A DNA stretch of 64,000 bases. It comes from Cytophagales bacterium. Lineage in GTDB: Bacteria; Bacteroidota; Bacteroidia; Cytophagales; Thermoflexibacteraceae. Location of the stretch: the NCBI GenBank assembly GCA_004294445.1, contig REAZ01000012.1:62001-126000 (forward strand), written 5' to 3'. Position numbers and translations under genes: made by a program. Positions 19,778 to 28,132 of the stretch are shown here, in pieces (position 1 is the first letter of the stretch; each line of letters starts with the position of its first letter). Under the pieces are notes generated by a model that was not told where the DNA came from, searched no databases, and saw only the letters and a program-made list of their open reading frames with translations.

Positions 19778-21094
19778 TTACTTTATTTTGTTGTTGATAT
19801 TGATTTTCGTCAAAGCCATTTCTACCGTTTTTTCAGCGGAAATGAGGTTGTATTGACTGTTTACCATTTCATTAAAACTCCTGATGGTTTGGTCAAGGCT
19901 GATGATACCTGCTTCATAGTTTTGCAGATTTTTCTCGTAAGTATCTTTTCGCAATTCATAAATTGCTTTATTAGATGTTTTTTGAGAAATAGCCTTTTCA
20001 TAATCAACTATGAGTTGATTGCTTGTATGTTTGGACTGAATTTTAAATTGTTCAGTGTTATTTTTTGTTAATTGATGGTCATATTTGGCTTTGTAAGACT
20101 GTGAAATAGAGGAAGCAGAAGGAAGTGGCATACTCAAACGAAAGCCTACATAACTACTGGGTATCCAATTAACATTGCTATCAAATAATTTTGCTCTTTG
20201 ATTAAATTGCTGTTCTGTGCTTGAAAAGAAAACCGAGAAAGTAGGTAAAACAGAATACTTGGCTTTCTTGTAATTGCTGAAAGAGATTTGTTCATTCAAC
20301 AAAGCATTATTGAACAAAAGTTGATTGTTCTGCACTTCAATATTTGCGACACTTTCCTGCGTTTTTGGCTCAATACTAAATTGGACTTCTTCGGGAATAT
20401 CGGAAAGTAATTTTAGGGCAATGTATTGCTGCTGAATTAGAAACTCAATTTGATTTATCTGTTCTTCAACGGTTTTTTTATTTATGGTACTTTCATTCAA
20501 ATCTTGCTGATTGACCAATCCCGCTTGATACTTGTTTACAGTGGTTTGATACAATTTTTCTGCTCCTGCCAAATTTTCTTTGGTAGATTTTAATTGTTCC
20601 TGAAGTGTAGCAATACTAAAGAAAATAGTAGCGCTATTGTCATACAAATTTTTGAGTGCTATTTTGTTACTACTTTCTGTTAGTTGAATATTGAGTTTTG
20701 CTAACTTGAAATTTTCCCAACCTACTGGATTTATCAATTTTATATCAACATTTGTGTTGAAAGTGGTATTATACTGCACCCCAAATTTCACTTCTTTAAA
20801 AGTACCTGCTTGTCCGCCCAAAATTTCGGAAGGAATTAGATTAACAGCAAGTTGCGTATTGTTGGTGTAAGACAAACCCACATTGCCCGTTGGGTCAAGA
20901 ATACCCAATATAGAGGCTAATTTTGCTTTTTTGGCTTGCGAAAGTTGTATTTCACCACTTTTTAAAGTAAGGCTCTTAGTATTTGCCAAAGTCATAAACT
21001 CATCAAAAGAGGTTATGGTATTGGTTTGGGCTACTGCATTATTAAATAGTATGAGTTGAGTAGCCAAGAGAATCATAAATGTTTGGTTTCTCAT
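19778..21094 (-). CDS. TolC-family outer-membrane channel
   Basis: 438 residues with a cleavable signal peptide (MRNQTFMILLATQLILFNNAVAQ), not a lipobox. It has paired outer-membrane efflux repeats of long helices (about residues 150-250 and 350-430) and a central strand region (YVGFRLSMPLPSASSISQSYKAKYDHQ). It forms the channel of the MacAB-type pump. Its ATG overlaps the DUF2147 stop in ATGA, showing translational coupling with that gene. Confidence 0.92.
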   Translation of the reverse strand: MRNQTFMILLATQLILFNNAVAQTNTITSFDEFMTLANTKSLTLKSGEIQLSQAKKAKLASILGILDPTGNVGLSYTNNTQLAVNLIPSEILGGQAGTFKEVKFGVQYNTTFNTNVDIKLINPVGWENFKLAKLNIQLTESSNKIALKNLYDNSATIFFSIATLQEQLKSTKENLAGAEKLYQTTVNKYQAGLVNQQDLNESTINKKTVEEQINQIEFLIQQQYIALKLLSDIPEEVQFSIEPKTQESVANIEVQNNQLLFNNALLNEQISFSNYKKAKYSVLPTFSVFFSSTEQQFNQRAKLFDSNVNWIPSSYVGFRLSMPLPSASSISQSYKAKYDHQLTKNNTEQFKIQSKHTSNQLIVDYEKAISQKTSNKAIYELRKDTYEKNLQNYEAGIISLDQTIRSFNEMVNSQYNLISAEKTVEMALTKININNKIK

Positions 21095-21483
21095 TTGTTT
21101 AGTCGGTTAAAATTAAAGGTTTTTGAAAAGATAAATTTGCCTACGGAAAATCTAAATTTGTCTATACCAATCATCTTGATTTCAACTTTGTACTCATCGC
21201 CATTGTCGGGATTAATCAAAATGCCTTTGTAAGATTTTGAGGCATTACTCCAAACCAAGTCTTTCAAAATGGTTTTCCCATTTTCAGCAGGTTTTGGGGA
21301 ATTGATTCCTTTACCCACAAACTTTCCATTTTGGTCAGTAATTTCTATTTGCTTTTTGTGGTGTTCCGCATCTTTCCATTTACCAAGAATGGAATTTGAG
21401 GTTTGAGCATTTGCTGCGAAAGACACTACCAAGAGTATCACAACTGCTATTGTTTTTGTTACATTCCAATTATTCATTTGCAT
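21091..21483 (-). CDS. DUF2147 family exported protein
   Basis: A 130-residue protein with a signal peptide (TIAVVILLVVSFAANAQ) and the DUF2147 pattern: ILGKWKDAEHHKKQIEITDQNGKFVGKG near the N-terminus and LVWSNASKSYKGILINPDNGDEYKV in the middle. The family is small and periplasmic or outer-membrane associated, with unknown role. It is the first gene of the LytTR-linked efflux operon and overlaps the TolC gene by 4 bases. The start may be 21483 or the second ATG at 21477. Confidence 0.88.
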   Translation of the reverse strand: MQMNNWNVTKTIAVVILLVVSFAANAQTSNSILGKWKDAEHHKKQIEITDQNGKFVGKGINSPKPAENGKTILKDLVWSNASKSYKGILINPDNGDEYKVEIKMIGIDKFRFSVGKFIFSKTFNFNRLNK

Positions 21484-21517
21484 CTAAATTTTAAATTTTT
21501 ATTTTAAATTAACGATA

Positions 21518-21548
21518 CAAAGATAAAGACATAAAAAAGCCTACACAA
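21518..21548 (-). promoter_or_regulatory. Promoter of the DUF2147-TolC-MacAB operon
   Basis: On the minus strand, TTG (21546-21548) is followed after 20 bases by TATCTTTG (21518-21525), an exact TAnnTTTG. The -33 lies inside the loop of the terminator at 21533-21561, about 13 bases downstream of the LytTR-type direct repeat. Confidence 0.68.
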
Positions 21549-21561
21549 TGCGTATGCAGGC
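21533..21561 (-). terminator. Hairpin terminator of LytTR two-component genes
   Basis: On the minus strand GCCTGCA pairs with TGTAGGC (7 bp, one G-U) and is followed directly by TTTTTT. It lies 41 bases after the regulator's stop and separates the two-component pair from the efflux operon. Confidence 0.65.
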
Positions 21562-21591
21562 GAAATGGACAGAATAGAAATTGAAATGGAC
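21562..21591 (-). promoter_or_regulatory. LytTR-type operator: GTCCATTTC-N12-GTCCATTTC
   Basis: Two exact 9-bp direct repeats (21583-21591 and 21562-21570, minus-strand reading) are spaced 21 bp start to start. That is the known geometry of LytTR response-regulator sites (two 9-bp repeats, 12-13 bp apart, just before -35). The response regulator gene ends 10 bases upstream and the target promoter is about 13 bases downstream. Confidence 0.75.
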
Positions 21592-21601
21592 TTAAACAGA
21601 T

Positions 21602-22360
21602 TTAAGTATTAGCAAGCCATTGTATAAACTCCGTAGTTTTGAGTTTGCCAATGATGATTTGTTCTTTGAAGGGGATAGTTAGGTTAGCCAACATCTTACG
21701 ATTAAAATATTGGGAGGCATCTTTTACCGCTTTTCTATTGATGAGAAATTGCCTATTGACTCTAAAAAAATCAGGGAAAGTTTTTTCCAAACTTTCCAAT
21801 TTTTGATTAACCAAATATTTCTTTTGCTCAAAAGTAAAAGCAAAAACATTCTCATTTTCAATATAAAAAAGGGCTATGTCATTGCCACTAATTGGGATAA
21901 TCTTATCACCTTGATGAACAATGATTGAGGCAGTTTTACCTAATAGTGTATTTCTTAATGAAGCATAAATGTTGGAAAGGTCAGTGCTTGGTTTTTCAAA
22001 TTTTTCTTTCAGACTTTTAAATTTCATTAAGGCTTTTTCAATAGTAACTTTGCTAAAAGGCTTCAACACATAATCAATACCTGCTGTTTTGAAGGCATCA
22101 AGCGTATATTGTTGGTAGGCAGTACAAAAAATAATAGGCGTAGTATTTTGATGTTTTTGGAAAATATCAGAACTCAATCCATCACCCAACTCAATATCTG
22201 AAAAAATTAAATCCAATTCGGGTGTATTTTGGAAAAACAAAAGACCTTCTTCAACAGAATAGATAGTCGTTACGATTTCAATATCCGCATCAATTGCTAC
22301 CAATGTTTTTGCCAAGTCTTTCGCTGTTAATTTTTCGTCCTCAATAATTACTACTCTCAT
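21602..22360 (-). CDS. LytTR-family response regulator
   Basis: 252 residues. The N-terminal receiver domain has acidic pair Glu7-Asp8, phosphoacceptor Asp55 (LIFSDIELGDG) and the conserved Lys in YVLKPF. The C-terminal LytTR DNA-binding domain (about residues 145-250) contains NRQFLINRKAVKD and GKLKTTEFIQWL. Its start overlaps the kinase stop by 4 bases (ATGA), so the two are cotranscribed. The target is very probably the adjoining efflux operon, given the 9-N12-9 direct repeat immediately downstream of the gene. Confidence 0.95.
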   Translation of the reverse strand: MRVVIIEDEKLTAKDLAKTLVAIDADIEIVTTIYSVEEGLLFFQNTPELDLIFSDIELGDGLSSDIFQKHQNTTPIIFCTAYQQYTLDAFKTAGIDYVLKPFSKVTIEKALMKFKSLKEKFEKPSTDLSNIYASLRNTLLGKTASIIVHQGDKIIPISGNDIALFYIENENVFAFTFEQKKYLVNQKLESLEKTFPDFFRVNRQFLINRKAVKDASQYFNRKMLANLTIPFKEQIIIGKLKTTEFIQWLANT

Positions 22361-23331
22361 TTTTTATCCAATAATTTTAGATTTATAGTAAAATTTATTT
22401 CTGTATCTTCGATAAGCAATCCATTTTCGGTTAATAAACTGTATCGGGCAATTAAATTCTTCAGACCTATGCCAGATTTGACCACAATTTGTTTCGGTGA
22501 TTTAGCATTACTTACTGTTACCACCGAATTTTTGGCAATTATGGAAATCATCAATGGTTTTTTTTCAGTGAAAGTATTGTGTTTGATAGCATTCTCTACT
22601 ACTGTTTGCAAAGAAAGTACAGGAATTAATTTTTGATGGGCTACTTGGTCAATACTACTTGTCCACTGCAAGGCTTCCCCAAAACGAACCTTTTGCAGGT
22701 TTAAAAAATCAAGCGTAAATTGCCATTCTCTTTCAAACAAAACCAAATCATTTTGATTGGCGTGAACAGAATACCTCAAAAACTTGGAAAGATGAATAAC
22801 GTATTCTTCTGCTTTTTCGGCGTTTTCAGTAACAAGCGATTTTAGGGTACTCAAAGCATTGAAAAGAAAATGGGGTTGAAGTTGTTGTAATAATACCTGT
22901 TTTTGAGCCTCTAAATTAACCAATTTCAAATTTTGGACTTCAAATTCTGCCATATCTTTACGCTTTCTTAGCAATTCAGAATTGATAATTACAAGAATAA
23001 TAGTGTTGATGGCAATGGTAGAAGCTACCGAATACAATAAAAAATCTGACGGATTTGGCTGGTCGGGCGACTTTGGAATGAAATATAAAATCGTAGATTG
23101 AGAAATAAATGTTGCTAAATAACTGATTGTGTATCTATTGATTGATGTTAGTTTAGTGCCAATCAGTACGATATTTAACCACCAAAAAAATGCTATCAGC
23201 AATGAAAGAGATAAATAGGCTATGATAAGTGGGATTATCTCGATTGATTTCGACAGAAATACTGGTGCTACTCCGTAAGCAGCTATGATGGGAGATGTAA
23301 ATAAGGCTATTTTGGTTAATCTATTTTTCAT
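22357..23331 (-). CDS. LytS/YehU-type sensor histidine kinase
   Basis: 324 residues from the ATG at 23331 (MKNRLTKIALF). Four hydrophobic helices occupy about residues 5-130. The His_kinase (PF06580) domain follows, with phosphoacceptor His in QLQPHFLFNALSTLKSLV, the N-box VVENAIKHNTF and the G-box GIGLKNLIARYSLLTENG. It has no separate periplasmic sensor domain, so it probably senses a signal in or at the membrane, as similar four-helix kinases are thought to do. It pairs with the LytTR regulator downstream (4-base overlap). Confidence 0.94.
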   Translation of the reverse strand: MKNRLTKIALFTSPIIAAYGVAPVFLSKSIEIIPLIIAYLSLSLLIAFFWWLNIVLIGTKLTSINRYTISYLATFISQSTILYFIPKSPDQPNPSDFLLYSVASTIAINTIILVIINSELLRKRKDMAEFEVQNLKLVNLEAQKQVLLQQLQPHFLFNALSTLKSLVTENAEKAEEYVIHLSKFLRYSVHANQNDLVLFEREWQFTLDFLNLQKVRFGEALQWTSSIDQVAHQKLIPVLSLQTVVENAIKHNTFTEKKPLMISIIAKNSVVTVSNAKSPKQIVVKSGIGLKNLIARYSLLTENGLLIEDTEINFTINLKLLDKK

Positions 23332-23337
23332 GATAGG

Positions 23338-23345
23338 CAAAGATA
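23338..23345 (-). promoter_or_regulatory. Candidate -7 element TATCTTTG before kinase gene
   Basis: Exact TAnnTTTG match on the minus strand ending 7 bases before the kinase ATG. If used, transcription would begin at or within a base or two of the start codon, giving a nearly leaderless mRNA. No -33 TTTG was seen at normal spacing. Confidence 0.4.
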
Positions 23346-23350
23346 CATGG

Positions 23351-23370
23351 TGTACCCCAAAGTTTGGACA
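23351..23370 (+). repeat. IS-end-like motif TGTACCCCAAA (copy 2)
   Basis: Begins TGTACCCCAAA and ends TTTGGACA, with an internal CCAAA-G-TTTGG palindrome. In style it recalls termini of IS3-family elements. It points away from the MacAB/LytTR block, opposite to the copy at 16566-16585. No transposase remains nearby. Confidence 0.35.
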
Positions 23371-23561
23371 ATTTTAGTGTAAAACTAAGGTGTATTCGTT
23401 TAGTTAAGTTAAAAAATTATATTCTTTAAGTAAGAAGTTTATTTTTTTCTTTGCAAAGTCCAAAAATGTAGATAATGAGTACGCTCGATGGCGTGTATTT
23501 TGATTTGCTAACTGACTGCACTCAACGTGAGGCTTACACCAATGGGAAGTCTATCTGAAAT

Positions 23562-23617
23562 AAAAACTTGTTTCTTTGATATAAATTGTCGTTTTTTGTA
23601 ACATTCCAGTTGGTAAA
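23562..23617 (+). repeat. Dispersed repeat B, copy 2
   Basis: Matches 15654-15726 over most of its length in the same orientation, lacking about 14 bases in the middle. It lies just past the right end of the MacAB/LytTR block. Confidence 0.6.
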
Positions 23618-23650
23618 AAACACCAAATGTGTGAAGTTGTACTGCCTTTT

Positions 23651-24436
23651 TTAATCTGTTTTATATTGTAACCCATTACTTTCGGGATTCTTTAAATTAA
23701 TCCAAAATATATCCATTGGTTCATTTGATTCTATTTGCCCGTTTTGATTCTTATCTTTTTTAGCAAACACATACATATAGTCATTAGCAGAATCATATTC
23801 CGAACTCATAACAGAGTACTCTTTTGGAATAAGTATTTTTTTGTTCTGCCCATTAATGTCAAAAAGATAAAATCTTCTTAAATCTTTTACATTTATAAAT
23901 CCATCTTTGTTTGTATCCTCATCATAAACTGAAACCATGTAAAAATTTCTTTTTACTAACTGGTAATTTAAAGTGTCTTTTGAAAAAGTTGGATAATATA
24001 AAGTTTTGATTAAAACAGGCTTTTCAAAAAGCTTATTTTCGGTTTTTATTGCGTTGTTGTAATGAGAAACATTCACAAAATTATACCCATAAACTGCTTT
24101 AAATCCTGGCATTAAATTTTTATTCCAATTATTTCCCTTTTCGTATTCTTCAACCCAAGACGAATGGAACTCGTTTGTACCTACGGATGGCTTGTTAGTT
24201 TTTTTGTCGTAATTAACTTTATAGATTGGTATTAATCTATGTTCTGAGTTGAAAGTCAAAAGAACATTTCTCGGTCTTGTTTCAAGTTTCAGCGAGTCAA
24301 TTTGAAGTCCAACAACTTTTTGTCCGCTTTCATCTTCTATGATTTCGCTTACCTGAAAACCTTTTGTTTCAATTTTGTCGTCAGAGCAGCTAACAATAAA
24401 AAATCCAATAATTATTACTATTAAAATATTATTCAT
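23651..24436 (-). CDS. Lipoprotein with two EF-hand-like calcium motifs
   Basis: From ATG 24436 the N-terminus is a lipoprotein signal (MNNILIVIIIGFFIVSC, Cys17), so I prefer it to the in-frame start at 24547. The 261-residue product has two EF-hand-type loops, DTNKDGFINVKD and DKNQNGQIESNE, each with acidic or Asn residues at positions 1, 3 and 5 and Glu/Asp at 12. That suggests calcium binding outside the cytoplasm. The rest is beta-rich and I do not recognise it. It stands alone, with no partner on the same strand within 200 bases. Confidence 0.75.
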   Translation of the reverse strand: MNNILIVIIIGFFIVSCSDDKIETKGFQVSEIIEDESGQKVVGLQIDSLKLETRPRNVLLTFNSEHRLIPIYKVNYDKKTNKPSVGTNEFHSSWVEEYEKGNNWNKNLMPGFKAVYGYNFVNVSHYNNAIKTENKLFEKPVLIKTLYYPTFSKDTLNYQLVKRNFYMVSVYDEDTNKDGFINVKDLRRFYLFDINGQNKKILIPKEYSVMSSEYDSANDYMYVFAKKDKNQNGQIESNEPMDIFWINLKNPESNGLQYKTD

Positions 24437-24658
24437 ATCGTTTTTTAAAATGTGGTACAACATCTCTATAAAAGCAATCTTTACGTTTATTTTCCAAGAA
24501 CTTGCGTTTATTTCCGCTTTGTGTGCAGTTGCTTTGATTTTGCTCAAAAGCTGAGAAAAGCAAATTATTTATCCAAAAATAAAAACCTTTTCTCAAATAT
24601 CCAAACTGCCCATAATTAGGTGCAAGGCTCATTAGCCTTGCACCAGTAGGAAAAATAT

Positions 24659-27600
24659 TTATTTCTTATCCTCTATGCCCTTCATCTGCTTGCTCGCCAA
24701 GGTCTGATTCAGTGTAGCCAAGCCTGTTTTAAGTACATTGCCCAACTTCGCCAAGTGTCCGTCCAATTCTTTGGAGAGTTCCTCAAAGACTTTATAGACT
24801 CCTGCGGTGGGTTTGGCATCTCCCGTTTCCAAGCTACGGCGAACTGCGGAAATGCGGTTGCCCAATTTGATAGGGAAGTTGAGCGGGTCTTGCCCACTGC
24901 GGTTTTTGGTTTGGTAGAGGTCTTCTTCTATCGCCGTGATTTTACTTATCAAATCTTTGGCGGCAGTGGAAAAAGAGGCTTCGTTCACTACTCTTTCCCA
25001 ATGTTCTAACTGCTTGCGAATGTGGCGAATACGTATGACTGCGTCGTTATTGGCAGTTTCCTTGTCCCTAATTTTCATGGCGACATCAAAGGTTTCTTTC
25101 AAATCTGCCTCCGTAATTCCTTTGAGGTTTGGGTTCATTTTTACGTTGAAAGAATAGGTTTGTGTGTAGCTGCCAACTTTGATTCTCACCTGATACTTGC
25201 CAATTGGTGCTTTGGGACCACTTTTGGCATTTGCTCCCCAGAGAATCATGCCCTCGAATACCGTTGCGCCAGGGTAGCGCAAGTCCCAAGTGAAGGTATT
25301 TAGCCCTGCCGCAGTTGTTGGCTTGGCGGGTTCTCTTTCCCAGCGTGGAATGTTAGGGTCTGTTTTGTATTCCGCTTGGTTTCCTATAAAACTCTTGACT
25401 ACCAGACCATTGGCATCTAAAATATCAATACTTACGGTATCAGCCTTGTCTTTGAGGTAGTATTGGAAAACAGCATTATAAACACCTCTGATGGCATCAC
25501 CTGGCTGAAATAAAATGGCATTTTGCTTCATCAATTCGGGTGTAATTTGTCGCAAGGGCTGAATATCGTCCAAAATCCAAAAACCACGCCCGTGCGTTCC
25601 CAAAACTACATCATTGTCTTTCACCACCAAATCGCGGATAGGGGTATCGGGTAGGTTGAGTTGCAAAGGTTGCCAAGAGTCGCCCGCATTAAAGGAAACG
25701 TAAGCCCCATGTTCTGTACCTAAAAAGAGCAAACCTGCCCTTACATGGTCTTCGCGCACCGACCTTGCAAAATGCCCATCTTTTACGCCGTTTACAATTT
25801 TTGTCCACGTTTTTCCATAATCTTTGGTGCGGAAAATATAGGGCTGTCTGTCATCTACTTGGTAGCGAAAAGCGGCAACGTAAGCCGTTCCTGCTTGGTG
25901 TCTTGACTCGTCTATGATAGCAACTACGGAATTTTTTGGCAAATCTTTGGGGGTGATGTCAGTCCAATTTTTCCCACCATCACGCGTAATATTGATTTTT
26001 CCATCATCAGAGCCTGCCCAAATGGTATTTACATCATGGAAGGAGGGAGCAAGGGCAAAAACAGTGGCATAAATTTCGGGACCATTCATGTCTTTGGTAA
26101 TTTCTCCCCCTGTGAAACCGAGTGTTTCGGGGTCGGCATAAGTCAAATCGGGGCTAATTTTCTCCCAACTTTGCCCATCATTGGTTGTTTTCCAAACGTG
26201 CTGCGAACAAGTATAGAGTATTTTTGAATCTTTGGGTGAGAAAACAATCGGGTAAGTCCATTGCCATCTTTCGGGCAGAGAACTTGCAGGTTCGCCAGAA
26301 AAGAAACGTGGATATACCTGAATATCACGTATTTGCCCATTGGTGCGGTCATAGCGAGTAAGCAGTGCGCCTTGACTTCCTGCATAAAAAACATCAGGAT
26401 TATCGGGGTGCGAAGTGATGTAACCACTTTCACCGCCGCCTACGTCATAGCCCCATTGCCCTAACTCATTGGCAAACTCCCAGCCATCACTTGGGATAGC
26501 CAAAGTAGTGTTATCTTGCTGCGCACCCGCCACATGATATGGTACATGATTGGTCGTAGTAACATGATAAAACTGCGTGGTACAAAAATCTTCATCTGTC
26601 CAAGATTTCCCACCGTTTACGGAAACTGCACCGCCTCCGTCATTGGCTGTAACCATACGCATTGGATTATTTGGGTCTATCCACAAATCGTGGTTATCGC
26701 CATGCGGCACACGAATTTCTTGGTCAAACTTCACACCGCCATCTGTGGATTTAAAAAAGTCCACATTGAGGCAATAAACCGTTTCCCTGTCAAAAGGGTC
26801 GGCATAAATTCTGGAGTAATAAAAAGCACGTTGGCGAAGTTTTCGCTCATCATTGGTTTTTTTCCAAGTAGCTCCCGCATCATCAGAGCGATACACGCCG
26901 CCATCATTCGCCTCTACGATTGCCCATAGCCGCTTCGAGTCAGCAGGAGAAACCGTAATGCCAATTTTGCCAAGCATACCTTCGGGCATCCCAGGGTTTT
27001 TACTTAACTCCGTCCAAGTTTCTCCCCCATTTTCCGATTTCCATAGCTTGCAGTGTTCCCCACCGCCCCACATTTTCCAAGTGCGGCGATAGACCTGCCA
27101 AGTAGTTGCATATAGCACTTTGGGGTTGTTTCTATCGATAATCAAATCCGCAATTCCTGCTTTTGGGCTAACGTAAAGCACTTTTTTCCACGTATTTCCG
27201 CCATCTACCGACTTGAAAACGCCACGTTCTTCATTGTCTCCGTAGGGGTGTCCGAGTGCGCCCACATACACGATATCGGGGTTAGTTGGGTGAATACGGA
27301 TTCTGGAAATTGCTTGCGTTTCCTTCAAACCCAAATGTCGCCAAGTCTTGCCTCCGTCCATAGTTTTGTAAACGCCATCACCTTGCGTAATGCTTCCGCG
27401 AAGTTGAGTTTCACCACCGCCAATATATACAATGTCGGGGTTGGTTTCCGCTACTGCCACCGCCCCAATGGACGAACTGGAAATTTTCCCATCAGTAACA
27501 GCAGCCCACTCTTGCCCACCGTCAGTGGTTTTCCAAAGCCCGCCGCCCGTAGCCCCGAAGTAGTATTCGTAAGGTCTGCCAGGGCTACCAGAGCAGCCCA

Positions 27601-27748
27601 AAGAACGCCCGCCACGATTAGGTCCGATATTTCGCCATTTTAGTTTGTCGAAATATTTGGAGTCGTAAACATTGCCCGTAGGCGTAGTCTGAGCTTGCAA
27701 ACTAAGTACACAAGCCCAAGAAATGAAAAACAAGAAAAAATGTTTCAT
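24659..27748 (-). CDS. Large exported sortilin/VPS10-like BNR-repeat protein
   Basis: 1029 residues with signal peptide (MKHFFLFFISWACVLSLQAQ). About eight Asp-box (BNR) motifs of the form S/T-x-D-x-G-x-x-W are visible (TTDGGQEW, MDGGKTW, VDGGNTW, ENGGETW, DDAGATW, TNDGQSW, TRDGGKNW, KDYGKTW), giving a ten-bladed-like propeller over about residues 30-720. The C-terminal third has a beta-sandwich part and a helical part. These proteins are common in Bacteroidota and are often labelled sortilin- or glycosyl-hydrolase-like. No enzyme activity can be assigned from the motifs. Its promoter candidate is at 27798-27805. Confidence 0.88.
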   Translation of the reverse strand: MKHFFLFFISWACVLSLQAQTTPTGNVYDSKYFDKLKWRNIGPNRGGRSLGCSGSPGRPYEYYFGATGGGLWKTTDGGQEWAAVTDGKISSSSIGAVAVAETNPDIVYIGGGETQLRGSITQGDGVYKTMDGGKTWRHLGLKETQAISRIRIHPTNPDIVYVGALGHPYGDNEERGVFKSVDGGNTWKKVLYVSPKAGIADLIIDRNNPKVLYATTWQVYRRTWKMWGGGEHCKLWKSENGGETWTELSKNPGMPEGMLGKIGITVSPADSKRLWAIVEANDGGVYRSDDAGATWKKTNDERKLRQRAFYYSRIYADPFDRETVYCLNVDFFKSTDGGVKFDQEIRVPHGDNHDLWIDPNNPMRMVTANDGGGAVSVNGGKSWTDEDFCTTQFYHVTTTNHVPYHVAGAQQDNTTLAIPSDGWEFANELGQWGYDVGGGESGYITSHPDNPDVFYAGSQGALLTRYDRTNGQIRDIQVYPRFFSGEPASSLPERWQWTYPIVFSPKDSKILYTCSQHVWKTTNDGQSWEKISPDLTYADPETLGFTGGEITKDMNGPEIYATVFALAPSFHDVNTIWAGSDDGKINITRDGGKNWTDITPKDLPKNSVVAIIDESRHQAGTAYVAAFRYQVDDRQPYIFRTKDYGKTWTKIVNGVKDGHFARSVREDHVRAGLLFLGTEHGAYVSFNAGDSWQPLQLNLPDTPIRDLVVKDNDVVLGTHGRGFWILDDIQPLRQITPELMKQNAILFQPGDAIRGVYNAVFQYYLKDKADTVSIDILDANGLVVKSFIGNQAEYKTDPNIPRWEREPAKPTTAAGLNTFTWDLRYPGATVFEGMILWGANAKSGPKAPIGKYQVRIKVGSYTQTYSFNVKMNPNLKGITEADLKETFDVAMKIRDKETANNDAVIRIRHIRKQLEHWERVVNEASFSTAAKDLISKITAIEEDLYQTKNRSGQDPLNFPIKLGNRISAVRRSLETGDAKPTAGVYKVFEELSKELDGHLAKLGNVLKTGLATLNQTLASKQMKGIEDKK

Positions 27749-27797
27749 AAAAAAATGTGTTTAAAAATAAGAAATAGAAACAGGTTGGAAGGCTATC

Positions 27798-27805
27798 CAA
27801 AGATA
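27798..27805 (-). promoter_or_regulatory. Candidate -7 element TATCTTTG of the BNR protein gene
   Basis: Exact TAnnTTTG match on the minus strand 50 bases before the start codon. The -33 element is not clear. Confidence 0.45.
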
Positions 27806-27861
27806 GTAAAGCAAATATGAAATATAAGATTAATTTTTAATCTATATCTAATCTGTTTTAA

Positions 27862-27892
27862 TTTGGAAATGTTAATTTTTTTTCTAAATTTG
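27862..27892 (+). promoter_or_regulatory. Promoter TTTG-N19-TAAATTTG
   Basis: Full match to the Bacteroidota consensus at ideal spacing (TTTG 27862-27865, TAAATTTG 27885-27892). The first gene downstream on this strand starts 240 bases later, implying a long leader. Confidence 0.65.
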
Positions 27893-28132
27893 TATTAATA
27901 AATAGCACATTAAGATGCAGATAAACTTATAGAGTAGAATAAGCTATAAATTGTATTATTCTAAGTATTGGTAGTATATTTCATTGAGTATTTTTGACGG
28001 TAGGGGGCAGTATCTTAAAGTTTGCTAAATACTAAGCTATTTTATTACATGGTAGCAACTCTTTGTTAAAAAGGAACGTATAGGCTAATAAACTTAATCA
28101 ATAAATCGGAGCTGTTGAACCCCGTTAAAACT

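Larger units (their letters stand above)
23341..23650. other. Intergenic stretch with IS-end-like motif and repeat B
   Basis: No gene seen. It holds TGTACCCCAAA at 23351, a candidate kinase promoter and repeat B copy 2 (23562-23617). The central part (about 23460-23560) has locally higher GC and no recognisable content. It may be decayed mobile-element DNA. Confidence 0.5.
27749..28132. other. Divergent intergenic region with two promoters
   Basis: No gene. It contains a -7 element for the leftward BNR protein and a full rightward promoter (27862-27892) whose transcript would have a leader of about 235 bases. The leader includes a GC-richer patch near 27998-28010 (GGTAGGGGGCAG). I found no strong stem-loop in it by eye. 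Confidence 0.5.
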
